In this document: piece after piece, positions 52,364-61,044 of the stretch
Layout: the number at the start of each line of letters is the position of its first letter
How positions within the stretch are numbered: position 1 is the first letter of the stretch
Assembly: GCA_029210585.1 (NCBI GenBank)
Contig: JARGFP010000010.1
Span: forward strand, 1 to 64,000
Direction: 5' to 3'
Length of the DNA stretch: 64,000 bases
Source of the DNA: Bacteroidales bacterium
GTDB lineage: Bacteria > Bacteroidota > Bacteroidia > Bacteroidales > GCA-2748055
Translations under genes and position numbers: made by a program
The notes under the pieces: model-generated
The model's database searches: none
What the model was told of the DNA's origin: nothing
The model's input: only the letters and a program-made list of their open reading frames with translations

Positions 52364-53554
52364 CTACAACGCTGCAATAACAGCATCTGCCATCTGCCGG
52401 GTGGATGCTGCCCCCAGTTCAATTACCCCGGGTTTACCCGGCATTTTCATCATATCGTAGGTCATTACCTTGCCCTCTTCGATGACCCGGGCAATCGCAT
52501 TCCGGATGTTGCCCGAAATTTCAACTTCCCCGAGGTGGTCCAGCATCAGGCATGCAGATTCCATCATGGCGATGGGATTCACGATCGAGGTCCTGTACCC
52601 GGCATACTTGGGAGCCGATCCGTGTGTTGGCTCAAAAACAGCGACTTCTTCACCAATATTGGCACTGCACGCAAAACCCAGTCCGCCGATCAGACCGGCA
52701 AACCCATCGGAAACAATGTCCCCGAACATATTGCCCGCGACGATCACCCCGTAATTTTCAGGATTCTTGGTCAGCCACATCATCTGTGCATCTATATTCG
52801 TATTCCACAATTCAATGTCCCTGAAATCATTGTTTTGCATCTCCCTGGCCATCTTGTACATCATCCCGGATGTTTCCCTGATTACGTTGGGCTTCTCGCA
52901 TACTGTCACACTTCCATACCCATATTTCTGTGCATGATTGAATGCAGCACGCAGGATGCGTTCTGTTGCTTTCTTTGTGAAAATACGCGTGGACACAGAG
53001 ATTTCTTCTTTCGGGACCATCGAAAAATTCTGAATGAATTTCGGATGGCTCATCAGCGCCTGGTACACCATATCCGGCGGATTGCTCCACTCAACACCGC
53101 CGTAGAGTCCTTCTGTATTCTGCCTGAAGATGACCACATCCACCAGGGGTTCCTCGATCGCACCGTCCTTTCCGCGGCGGATAAAGTTCAACGGATTTCC
53201 CTTGTATGTCTTGCAGGGCCTGATGCAAATGTCAAGATTGAAATGCTGACGCAACCCGACGATGGGGCTGGAGTAGACAAAGTTTTTGTCCCGCAGCGAC
53301 GGGTCAAGTTCCTCCATCGCCTCGTCCTTTGGCTTTGAGGTGATTGCTCCGAAGAGCCCGACTTTGTGTTCTTTCAATAGTTTGATGGTCCGGTCCGGCA
53401 GCGGATTTCCTTCTTTTCTCCAGAACTCCCATCCAATATCCCCTTCAACGTAAGTGGCGTTGAATCCTGCTTTGTTAAGCACTCTGATCGTCTCATCCAG
53501 GACGGTCTTTCCGATACCGTCACCGGGCATTGCTACAATGGTTCTTTGCATCAT
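52364..53554 (-). CDS. Isocitrate/isopropylmalate dehydrogenase family enzyme
   Basis: This 396-residue enzyme oxidatively decarboxylates a 2-hydroxy acid with NAD(P). MPGDGIGKTVLDETIRVL opens the fold, VVIFRQNTEGLYGGVEW is the R-x-N-T-E-G substrate loop, and NMFGDIVSDGFAGLIGG plus EPTHGSAPKYAG are the conserved metal and cofactor segments. These are shared by isocitrate, isopropylmalate and homoisocitrate dehydrogenases. Isocitrate is the favoured substrate because no leucine-synthesis gene is near and citrate metabolism genes are, but this is not proved. The HD gene follows in the same unit. Confidence 0.85.
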   Translation of the reverse strand: MMQRTIVAMPGDGIGKTVLDETIRVLNKAGFNATYVEGDIGWEFWRKEGNPLPDRTIKLLKEHKVGLFGAITSKPKDEAMEELDPSLRDKNFVYSSPIVGLRQHFNLDICIRPCKTYKGNPLNFIRRGKDGAIEEPLVDVVIFRQNTEGLYGGVEWSNPPDMVYQALMSHPKFIQNFSMVPKEEISVSTRIFTKKATERILRAAFNHAQKYGYGSVTVCEKPNVIRETSGMMYKMAREMQNNDFRDIELWNTNIDAQMMWLTKNPENYGVIVAGNMFGDIVSDGFAGLIGGLGFACSANIGEEVAVFEPTHGSAPKYAGYRTSIVNPIAMMESACLMLDHLGEVEISGNIRNAIARVIEEGKVMTYDMMKMPGKPGVIELGAASTRQMADAVIAAL

Positions 53555-53702
53555 CTTTGATAAAGGTTAGTCAAGGTTACGTAAGTTTTTTATCTTTGAT
53601 AAATATATAACAAGCGGTCCGTACTAAATTTGTTTTATATCATATTTCAAGTAAATATATTTCATAACATCTTTTTTTGGATTAGCCCATAACCTTTTAT
53701 TA

Positions 53703-55160
53703 ATGAAAGATTTAAATCCCGAAAGGGTCTGGAGTTATTTCGCGGAGATACTGGAGATCCCCAGGCTTTCGAAACACGAAGAAAAAATCATTGCCTACCT
53801 GGAGAAATTTGCATTAGCACATCAGCTGCCTTTTCAGAAGGACAATGCCGGGAACTGCCTGATTACCAAGCCGGCCTCGGCGGGATTTGAGAATCGCGCG
53901 ACGGTGGTCCTGCAGAGCCACCTGGATATGGTGGGTGAAAAACTGACTGAAACCACGCATGATTTCAGCAAGGACCCGATCAGTGTCAGGATTGAAGAGG
54001 GTTGGATGACGGCAGAAGGTACCACCCTGGGGGCTGATGATGGCATCGGTATCGCTGCCTCCATGGCCATCCTGGAGTCGGACGAAATAGTGCACGGTCC
54101 GCTGGAATGCCTGTTTACTGCAGATGAGGAGAGTGGTATGACGGGGGCGTTCGGATTGAAGGAAGGTTTTATAAAGGGAAAGATCCTGCTGAACCTGGAC
54201 TCCGAAGACGAAGGTGAGATATTTATCGGCTGTGCCGGCGGGATCGACACAGTGGGCAAGCTGAAAAAAGTGACCAGGCCGGTGCAAGCCAACAGGGTGG
54301 CCCTCCGGTTCACAGTGGATGGCCTGCAGGGAGGACATTCCGGGGATGAGATCCACAAGGGATTCGCAAATGCCATTAAAATCATGAACCGGATGTTATG
54401 GAACATGGACCAGCGGTTCAAGGTGAACCTGGTTACTTTCCGCGGAGGAAAGCTCAGGAATGCGATTCCACGGGACGCCCAGGCAACCATCGTTGTAAAG
54501 GAGAAACACCTTGGACATCTGAAAAGTTACTACAATACTTTCATGGAAATGATCACCAAAGAGATCCGGACTGTTGAACCTGGATTCGAAATGACCATGA
54601 AAGAGGTCCGGATACCTGAATTATGTTACAAGAAAGGATTTCAGCGCAGGTTGATGAACATGATATACGCCTGTCCGCACGGCGTCATCAGCTGGAGTCC
54701 GATTATTCCCGGACTGGTGGAGACCTCCACCAACCTGGCGGTGCTGAACGACAAAGATCATGATTTTATTGAACTTGTTACCAGCCAGAGGAGTTCCGTG
54801 GAATCGGCCAAGCGCGACATCGCGAATAGGGTAGAGGCACTGATTACACTGGCAGGCGGAGTAACAGGACATTCCGAAGGCTACCCGGGATGGAAGCCAA
54901 ACAAGGACTCAGAGATACTGGAGATCTCTGAAACAATCTACAAAAAACTGTTCCATACCGATCCGGAAGTAAAGGCGATTCATGCCGGACTGGAATGCGG
55001 GCTGTTTTTGCAGAAGTACCCCGACCTCGATATGATTTCCTTCGGTCCGACGATCAAGGGAGCACATACCCCGGATGAGCGCATCAATATTGAAACGGTT
55101 GCAAAATTCTGGGATTTTCTGCTGGAGATACTCAGGCAGGTGCCGAAAAACAACCAGTGA
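53703..55160 (+). CDS. pepD: Aminoacyl-histidine dipeptidase (M20)
   Basis: This 485-residue cytoplasmic di-zinc dipeptidase opens with NPERVWSYFAEILEIPRLSK. Metal ligands are in LQSHLDMVGE, GADDGIGIAA, TADEESGMTGAFGLKEG and, near the end, FGPTIKGAHTPDERI. The length is that of PepD, which hydrolyses Xaa-His and other dipeptides. It diverges from the dehydrogenase gene over a 148-bp AT-rich gap. Its last codons (QVPKNNQ and stop) form the first copy of a 46-bp tandem repeat that continues downstream. Confidence 0.94.
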   Translation: MKDLNPERVWSYFAEILEIPRLSKHEEKIIAYLEKFALAHQLPFQKDNAGNCLITKPASAGFENRATVVLQSHLDMVGEKLTETTHDFSKDPISVRIEEGWMTAEGTTLGADDGIGIAASMAILESDEIVHGPLECLFTADEESGMTGAFGLKEGFIKGKILLNLDSEDEGEIFIGCAGGIDTVGKLKKVTRPVQANRVALRFTVDGLQGGHSGDEIHKGFANAIKIMNRMLWNMDQRFKVNLVTFRGGKLRNAIPRDAQATIVVKEKHLGHLKSYYNTFMEMITKEIRTVEPGFEMTMKEVRIPELCYKKGFQRRLMNMIYACPHGVISWSPIIPGLVETSTNLAVLNDKDHDFIELVTSQRSSVESAKRDIANRVEALITLAGGVTGHSEGYPGWKPNKDSEILEISETIYKKLFHTDPEVKAIHAGLECGLFLQKYPDLDMISFGPTIKGAHTPDERINIETVAKFWDFLLEILRQVPKNNQ

Positions 55161-55246
55161 TGCATACCTGGTGACGATGAAAGAGGTACCGGGAAATATC
55201 CGGTGATGCATACCTGGTGACGATGAAAGAGGTACCGGTAAATAGC
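55138..55246. repeat. 46-bp tandem repeat including the pepD stop codon
   Basis: GTGATGCATACCTGGTGACGATGAAAG occurs at 55157 and 55203, exactly 46 bp apart. AGGT(G/A)CCG-type segments between copies occur three times. The first copy carries the final pepD codons and TGA. The other two are non-coding. Confidence 0.88.
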
Positions 55247-55349
55247 AGGCATTGTTCTGCCGTTCCTGGAGCAGGTGTCAAAAAAAACCATTAACGCACA
55301 GGTTGTTGAACCTGAAGCAGGTACCTGGAAAACCAGGATGGAGCCGGGA

Positions 55350-55511
55350 CTACTCCACGGGCTCGAATTCTGATTTATTCACCCCGCAGACCGGGCAGGA
55401 CCAGTCATCGGGAATATCCTCAAACGGGGTTCCGGGGGTAATTCCCGAATCCGGATCACCTTCCACGGGATCATACACAAAGCCACATACGGTACACTGG
55501 TATTTTTTCAT
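55350..55511 (-). CDS. Rubredoxin
   Basis: This small protein of 53 residues reads [20 protein letters not shown] at the start and ends near [14 protein letters not shown]. The two CxxC pairs (C6/C9 and C39/C42) bind one iron. Aromatic residues Y4, Y13 and W37 fill the usual core positions. It is an electron carrier, often serving superoxide reductase, rubrerythrin or oxygen-scavenging flavoproteins in anaerobes, which fits the fermentative genes nearby. The gene stands alone, 26 bases from the convergent-strand membrane protein stop and downstream of pepD's repeat. It is too short to be picked up by usual length cut-offs, but the match is unambiguous. Confidence 0.95.
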   Translation of the reverse strand: MKKYQCTVCGFVYDPVEGDPDSGITPGTPFEDIPDDWSCPVCGVNKSEFEPVE

Positions 55512-55537
55512 TGGTATATATCTTTAAGGTATTATCA

Positions 55538-56434
55538 TTATTCAGACAAGTCCGTATTCAGCGATACAATTGATTTAACCTTCCGTACCCGGAGCATCAG
55601 CAAAACCAGTATTCCTGTAATCACCTCTCCCGATTGATAGTCCAGTTCGGAGCCCCGCATGCTGTGCGGGATCATATAGATGGCAAACAGGAACAGCGCA
55701 GCAACAATCACCATCCATCTCCGGGCCTTCTTCCGGTTCATCACCAATGCTGCAATCCAGATGATCACAGAAAGCAGTACTTTGTTGTCCGTTAAGTCTT
55801 CGCCGAAGGGCCAGCCTGTCCAGTAAGCACCGAAGGCATATTTCTGCACAATCGGGCCGAGGATCAGTCCACCGATGATGAACAAAATCACCGTGATCAG
55901 CGCATTGCGCCTGTAGGAGTCCATATTCATAGCCGCCTGGATGCCGGTGGCATTGGACCACAGCATGGCCAGGAACATAAAAAACACATGGGGCATCAGG
56001 GCCCATGCAGGCACATTCCCCTTGAATCTCACTACAATGTTTTTATCCAGACCGAGATCGACTTCACGGTCATTGTGCCGCAGCTCCAAATGGTATTCCA
56101 GCTTCCCGGCCGGGGGCTGCTGGGGCAGGAACGCGATCAGGTTCTGGTCGATCCTGTGAAGCCTGATGGTATCCCATGGTTCGTAAGTGGGAACCCGCCT
56201 GTAAATGACAGCTCCACTGAATGATTCGGGCAGGGTGATTTCTACCGGGCAGTCTGTTTCCCCGCCATGGGAGCGGGGAAGCTCAAACGCATAGGTTGTT
56301 CCGTTCGCCTCGACCTCGATATCGATCGGGTAGGTGGGTCCCGTCATTCGCTGGTACACCGATGCAGCCACCGTGATCACAAATGCAATGAGCCAGAAGA
56401 TGGTTTTCTTCAGCAGGATCCTTACTTTCGTCAT
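55538..56434 (-). CDS. Conserved membrane protein of unknown function
   Basis: This 298-residue protein starts at 56434 with TKVRILLKKTIFWLIAFVIT; the start overlaps the M28 peptidase stop as ATGA. One N-terminal helix is followed by a beta-rich extracytoplasmic domain (about 35-150; IDIEVEANGTTYAFELPR, VIYRRVPTYEPWDTI). Five to six helices follow from about 155 (WALMPHVFFMFLAMLW, ALITVILFIIGGLILG, VLLSVIIWIAALVM, WMVIVAALFLFAIYMI, GVITGIL-type last helix). I recognise it only as a conserved hypothetical of Bacteroidota. Coupling with the secreted peptidase suggests an envelope role but no reaction. Confidence 0.8.
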   Translation of the reverse strand: MTKVRILLKKTIFWLIAFVITVAASVYQRMTGPTYPIDIEVEANGTTYAFELPRSHGGETDCPVEITLPESFSGAVIYRRVPTYEPWDTIRLHRIDQNLIAFLPQQPPAGKLEYHLELRHNDREVDLGLDKNIVVRFKGNVPAWALMPHVFFMFLAMLWSNATGIQAAMNMDSYRRNALITVILFIIGGLILGPIVQKYAFGAYWTGWPFGEDLTDNKVLLSVIIWIAALVMNRKKARRWMVIVAALFLFAIYMIPHSMRGSELDYQSGEVITGILVLLMLRVRKVKSIVSLNTDLSE

Positions 56435-58131
56435 AATTTCAATAATAATTCTATGCAAACACCGTCACGTTCAACCTGAACGATCACTGACTGGCCCTCC
56501 TTTAATTCAGATAATCTTTCCATATAATCGTGTACGTTGCCGATACGTTTCCCGTCAACGGCAGTGATGATATCGCCCCCTTTCATCCCGGCGATCGCTG
56601 CCGGCCTGCCTTCGGTGACAAATGAAACCGGCATACCTTCGTTTCCGTCGTACATCACATCCGGCATCAGCCCGAATGTCACCATGCCTTCCCTTCCGCG
56701 GGAACCGGACGATTCCTTGGGGCCTGCCATTGTGAATTCAATTTTTTCAGGCATTTCTGAAAGGGCATAGGCCAGGTCGGAAACAAAGTACAATACATCC
56801 TTCATTCCCTCGTAATCCAGCTTTTCCGGTGAGTCCGCCGGGGTATGGTAATCGGTATGTGCACCAGTTGAAATGAACAGCACGGGCACATCCTCCGCGT
56901 AAAACGACGAGTGATCGGAGGGGCCGTAACCGGCTTCGGAAGAGGAGATGCTAAAATTGTGCTGTTGCTTCAGTGAATCCAGCAGGGTACGGAATACCGG
57001 GGAAGTGCCTGTGCCACCGATCTGCAGCTGGCGCTCGGGATTCAGACTTCCAATCATGTCCAGGTTGATCATCACCTGTACCTTTTCAAGGTCGACGACA
57101 GGATTGGCTGCCAGTGTCCGGGAACCCTGCAGTCCCATCTCTTCTGCAGCGAACGTGGTAAACAGGAAGCTTCTCTGTGGCGACCTGCTCATCAGGTGCT
57201 GGGAAAGCTCAATCACACCTGCCACACCGGACGCATTGTCATCTGCCCCGTAATGCACGGACATGGTATCCTGCTGCCGCGATGAGGAACCCCTTCCGCC
57301 CATGCCAAGGTGGTCGTGGTGCGCGCCAATAATGATGTATTGGTCTGAAAGTTCACTGTTTCCTCCCTGCAGCCTGGCAAGGGTATTGTGGGTCGACAGT
57401 TCCCTGGATACCACTTCGGTCATGAGGGTCGCATACAGTCCTGTGGATACGGCAACATTATCGAAAGAGCTGATCATCCCAAAAATACCGTCCTGGTCTC
57501 CGGTTTGGAGTATTTCTGCAGCAGATCCGTTAAGGAGTACCACTGCGGGAATGGGCAGCGGCAACCTTTTTTTGCTCTCCAGCGGGGGAAGCTCACCGGT
57601 TGCGATATACACCACTGCTGCAGCCCCATGGTCCGCAGCAGCCAGGCACTGTGACCTGAGAAAGGTGTAGGCATCATGCCCGTTTCCAGGCAGACCTGCA
57701 GGCAGGGGTATTGTGAGAATGTTTCCCTTTACCGGTGATGCGGTTGTTTCCGGCAAATGCGTTGAAAGAATCAGTTCGCCCGTGACCGTATCGGTGGCAC
57801 TGAAGCCCAGCACGTGTATATCGGGCTGCCTGATTTCTGCACCGGGTCCTCTCCCGATCAGCATCCTGTTGTTTTCCGTTACCAGGAAACCACTTTCCAC
57901 CATTACCTCCTGCAAACCATTCTCTTTGAGGGGTACCATCCCCGACAGGTCAAATTGTTCAACAATATAGGCGGTCAGAACAGAGTCTTCCGGTGTGCCC
58001 GGTTCCCTGCCCTTGAGGCTGTCACCTGCCAGGAAATAAACCATATCGCGCAGTTCATTCGTGGTGATCTGGTGGTTGAATTTCGGCTGACATCCCGTGA
58101 ACAGGATGGCCGCAGTCAGCACCATGAGCAT
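56431..58131 (-). CDS. M28-family zinc peptidase with C-terminal PDZ domain, lipoprotein
   Basis: This 566-residue protein starts at 58131 with MLMVLTAAILFTGC as lipoprotein signal; an ATG at 58302 would add 57 residues that include a translated tandem repeat, so it is less likely. M28 zinc ligands are visible in IIGAHHDHLG, YGADDNASGVAG, FAAEEMGLQGS, INLDMIGSLNP and GAHTDYHTPADSPEK. A protease-associated insertion covers about 120-250. Residues about 480-566 form a PDZ domain (GRPAAIAGMKGGDIITAVDG). It is an aminopeptidase or carboxypeptidase acting outside the inner membrane. It shares an ATGA overlap with the downstream membrane protein gene. Confidence 0.9.
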   Translation of the reverse strand: MLMVLTAAILFTGCQPKFNHQITTNELRDMVYFLAGDSLKGREPGTPEDSVLTAYIVEQFDLSGMVPLKENGLQEVMVESGFLVTENNRMLIGRGPGAEIRQPDIHVLGFSATDTVTGELILSTHLPETTASPVKGNILTIPLPAGLPGNGHDAYTFLRSQCLAAADHGAAAVVYIATGELPPLESKKRLPLPIPAVVLLNGSAAEILQTGDQDGIFGMISSFDNVAVSTGLYATLMTEVVSRELSTHNTLARLQGGNSELSDQYIIIGAHHDHLGMGGRGSSSRQQDTMSVHYGADDNASGVAGVIELSQHLMSRSPQRSFLFTTFAAEEMGLQGSRTLAANPVVDLEKVQVMINLDMIGSLNPERQLQIGGTGTSPVFRTLLDSLKQQHNFSISSSEAGYGPSDHSSFYAEDVPVLFISTGAHTDYHTPADSPEKLDYEGMKDVLYFVSDLAYALSEMPEKIEFTMAGPKESSGSRGREGMVTFGLMPDVMYDGNEGMPVSFVTEGRPAAIAGMKGGDIITAVDGKRIGNVHDYMERLSELKEGQSVIVQVERDGVCIELLLKL

Positions 58132-58506
58132 GGCGCGCACAATTCTTCCGGCCTTTGAAAAGACAGCTCGTTCTTCCGGTGAAAAGACAGCTCGTTCTTC
58201 CGGCAAGCGTCCTTGCGCTCTTTTGCTCCTTTTCCGGCTGCAACTGACCGGATGCATGCGTTTGCATGTTTGCTCCCGGACTACTGGTTTGTTATGCCTC
58301 ATTCCACGTTGCTTTAACGGGTTTTGAATGAAAAACTCAAAAATAGGTATAAAAAAACTCAAATAAAACTTGACACCCATGATAAAAATCAAATACTTTA
58401 ACGGCAATGTTTGACATATTAAGCAGATATTAATGTTTAACAAAAACATTAATATGAACGAAGTTTTCCTGCAACTTGCATGGAAAGCGAAAAACGGAGC
58501 ACAATA
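58132..58506. other. 375-bp divergent gap with a 24-bp tandem repeat
   Basis: The gap separates the M28 gene from the HAD phosphatase gene, which diverge. GAAAAGACAGCTCGTTCTTCCGGT is repeated at 58157-58180 and 58181-58204, with a partial third copy before. The right half (58310-58480) is AT-rich and should hold both promoters; no clear -33/-7 pair is seen. Longer starts for both genes would reach into this gap. Confidence 0.6.
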
Positions 58507-59175
58507 ATGGATACGAACAAGTTTGCTTTTATTTTTGATATGGACGGGGTGATCGTTGATAATGCTGAATGCCATTACCATGCATGGGAAGAATTCTGTC
58601 GAAGGAAGGGGTATAACTACCAGCGCGCGGATTCACGCTACTGGTTCGGGAATACCAACCGGGAAATCCTGGAAAAGATCATGGACCGGAAACCCAGCCC
58701 GGAAGAGATCAGGGAACTGGGAGAAGAAAAAGAGGCGATCTATCGCGAATTGATTGCACCTGACCTTCGCCCGGTGGAAGGCCTCGAAGCATTACTGAAA
58801 GCAATGAACACGTCTGGGTTCAGCGTGGCAATGGCTACCTCTGCGCCCATAGAAAATGTTGATTTCGTACTGGGACGACTGGGGATCAGGCATTATTTCG
58901 ATCCCATCGTGGATGCCTCGGGGGTGGAGAATGGCAAACCGTCACCCGAGATCTATCTCAAGGCAGCCAGGCTGGTCGGCAGGGAACCCGCAAACTGTCT
59001 TGTTTTTGAAGACGCCATTGCCGGGATCCGTTCGGCACGCAACGCCGGGATGAAGGTAGTGGGACTGGTCACCACCCTTGAGGAAGAGGAACTGGAAGAT
59101 ACGGAGCTGAATATAAGCGATTTCAGACAGACCAGCCTGGAGCAGCTATATGGAATACTTTCAGGGGATTTCTGA
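58507..59175 (+). CDS. HAD-superfamily sugar-phosphatase or beta-phosphoglucomutase-like protein
   Basis: This 222-residue cytoplasmic enzyme starts at 58507; an in-frame ATG 27 bases upstream gives a polar extension. HAD motif I is FIFDMDGVIVDN (nucleophile and acid/base Asp), motif II is the Ser in MATSAP, motif III the Lys in ENGKPSPEIY, and motif IV VFEDAIAGIRSARNAGM. The helical cap between motifs I and II is of the beta-phosphoglucomutase type. It removes phosphate from, or isomerises, a small sugar phosphate. The exact substrate is not determinable. It stands alone. Confidence 0.9.
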   Translation: MDTNKFAFIFDMDGVIVDNAECHYHAWEEFCRRKGYNYQRADSRYWFGNTNREILEKIMDRKPSPEEIRELGEEKEAIYRELIAPDLRPVEGLEALLKAMNTSGFSVAMATSAPIENVDFVLGRLGIRHYFDPIVDASGVENGKPSPEIYLKAARLVGREPANCLVFEDAIAGIRSARNAGMKVVGLVTTLEEEELEDTELNISDFRQTSLEQLYGILSGDF

Positions 59176-59315
59176 TAAGGGAATGCGGAACAGCATCTGT
59201 AAGGCAATGTGACTGGAGCACCCAAACAAATGCAGCCATCTCCTGGCGATCATGAACTACCGGAAAAACGGCAACCTGAAGCTGCTGTTCATGAAACCTT
59301 CTTATGGTCTGCGCC

Positions 59316-59346
59316 GGCTCCTACACCTACTCAGGCTCCTACACCT
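59316..59346. repeat. 18-bp direct repeat between HAD and TlpA genes
   Basis: GGCTCCTACACCT begins at 59316 and 59334, 18 bp apart. It lies in the 194-bp gap between two convergent genes, in which nothing else is visible. Confidence 0.5.
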
Positions 59347-59369
59347 TTGCATGGACTTATGGTTCTTTA

Positions 59370-59981
59370 TTACCCCTCTTCCAGGAGCGTATCAAACACC
59401 CGCCGGGTGGCTTTGCTGTCCCAGTCGGCGGCACCCACTTTCTTGCTGACGATTTTTCCGTCGCGGGAGATGATAAAAGTGGTGGGAATGGAACGCACTG
59501 ACAGGGCTTCGGGCATGCCGTTTCCGCCATAATAGGAGGGTAGCTCATACCCCCTGGAGTCGAGGAAATTCTGCACCTTCCCGGGGGATTCGGCTGAGAC
59601 AAGGATGAATTTCACCATGTCCTTGTAGTCGTTGTAGATTCCCTGTATTTCGGGCATTTCAGCAATGCAGGGCGGACAGTAGGTTCCCCAGAAATTGAGG
59701 AAGATCACTTCTCCCTGCAGGTCTTCCGGTGCTACTGGGATACCCTTCTCATTATTGATGTTCCAGTTGTACTCATTTGCTGATAGCTGGTAGGTGCCTG
59801 CATCATTGGAGATGGAAGGTTTCCGGAGGTGCAGCATCACTTTGTTCAGGTTGGTGGCGATCATTTTCCTTGGTCCCGGGATCACCAGCATGATCAGCAA
59901 CACCCAGAAAAAGATATCACCGGCTTTCTGGTGCCACTTCCGTGCTTTCCACTTATCAAATCTTTCTTTTATTGAAGCCAT
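59370..59981 (-). CDS. TlpA-like thiol-disulfide oxidoreductase
   Basis: This is a 203-residue protein with an N-terminal membrane anchor (DIFFWVLLIMLVIPG, about 20-35) and a periplasmic thioredoxin fold. The active site is WGTYCPPCIAEMPEI, and the cis-proline is in IPTTFIISRDGK. Start 59981 (MASIKERFDKW) is preferred over an ATG 27 bases further upstream. TlpA/ResA-like proteins reduce disulfides, for example in cytochrome c or envelope protein maturation. comB lies upstream on the same strand with a 108-bp gap. Confidence 0.92.
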   Translation of the reverse strand: MASIKERFDKWKARKWHQKAGDIFFWVLLIMLVIPGPRKMIATNLNKVMLHLRKPSISNDAGTYQLSANEYNWNINNEKGIPVAPEDLQGEVIFLNFWGTYCPPCIAEMPEIQGIYNDYKDMVKFILVSAESPGKVQNFLDSRGYELPSYYGGNGMPEALSVRSIPTTFIISRDGKIVSKKVGAADWDSKATRRVFDTLLEEG

Positions 59982-60089
59982 TTTCTTTACATTAATTATT
60001 CCGCACAATCAGTTTTTCTTTCTTGCAGTTCCGACCTGCGCTCTTGCGAGAACTCCCAATGGCCTTGTCCGCATTTTTCCGGAATGCGG

Positions 60090-60812
60090 TCATTCGCAAC
60101 AGGATTGTTTTTTTCCAAAATTTTCCGGTTCCACTTTCCTGATGACCATGTGTCCGTTTTCGGTTTCCTTCCTGAGAACAAAGTTGAACCTGTTGATGTT
60201 CAGGCAGAGGTGAAAATCTTCTTCCGGGGCATAATGTTGTTTCTCTGGCAGGAAGAACCTGGCACCGCTCGTTTCCCTGATCTGGCGAACCATGGCAGGG
60301 AAATCACAGGGATTGCCGTTCAGTTCACCGGCGATGTATGCTGCACACCCGTCATCCTCCTCTACCGGGTACAGGCAGGCATATCCCATGGGCACCAGGG
60401 ATACGGTAACTGGTTTTTCCTCTTTTATATACTGTACAATCGCGCCAGCGTTTACAAAGCTGCCGGTGATTACCTCATCGGCATGCTTTGCATTTTCCAG
60501 TCCCTGTGTCCCCGAGCTTGTGGTATGAATGATGGTTTTACCTGACAGGTCGTGCAGCAACAGCTGTGCGGGTGAATTCCCGAAATCAAATCCCTCGGGT
60601 CGCTGCTCATGGCGTTCCCCCACCAGCAGGGATCCAGGGTATTTTTCTTTTAACAGCCATGCCTGTTCGATGTCGGCCACTGGAATGATTTTCTCTGCAC
60701 CGGCAGCAAATGCATAACACTCCAGGGAAAAGGCCCTGAATACGTCAATAACCACGGTCAGACCGGTGGCCTGCTGTGCCCCTTCAAGGAGTCCTGAAAT
60801 TTTTATTTCCAC
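60090..60812 (-). CDS. comB: 2-phosphosulfolactate phosphatase family protein (ComB)
   Basis: This is a roughly 240-residue enzyme of the ComB family. TVVIDVFRAFSLECYAFAAG, LLVGERHEQRPEGFDFGNSP, IIHTTSSGTQGLENA and the C-terminal DDGCAAYIAGEL are characteristic segments. In methanogens ComB dephosphorylates 2-phosphosulfolactate on the way to coenzyme M; in bacteria the same reaction yields sulfolactate or its role is unknown. GTG at 60812 starts the conserved part; a longer frame from ATG 60902 would add 30 residues unlike the family. ComA and ComC are not in the window. The gene may be transcribed with tlpA downstream. Confidence 0.87.
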   Translation of the reverse strand: MEIKISGLLEGAQQATGLTVVIDVFRAFSLECYAFAAGAEKIIPVADIEQAWLLKEKYPGSLLVGERHEQRPEGFDFGNSPAQLLLHDLSGKTIIHTTSSGTQGLENAKHADEVITGSFVNAGAIVQYIKEEKPVTVSLVPMGYACLYPVEEDDGCAAYIAGELNGNPCDFPAMVRQIRETSGARFFLPEKQHYAPEEDFHLCLNINRFNFVLRKETENGHMVIRKVEPENFGKKQSCCE

Positions 60813-61044
60813 AAAAAAATTGTAATCAATTGAATAATCAACATTAGGAACCCATATGAAACAGGAACCTTGAATATGCGTTTGCGCCGCAAAGATAACC
60901 ATGATATTTTACAATCCGGGTTTTGAAAAAAAAGCTACCTTTCGTACTGAAGGATAACCGGCAAACTAAATCGAATTCCTCTTGTAGATTTTGATATTGC
61001 CATTTTGAGAATAAACCGCTATTACCTGAACTAAACGTACCAAC

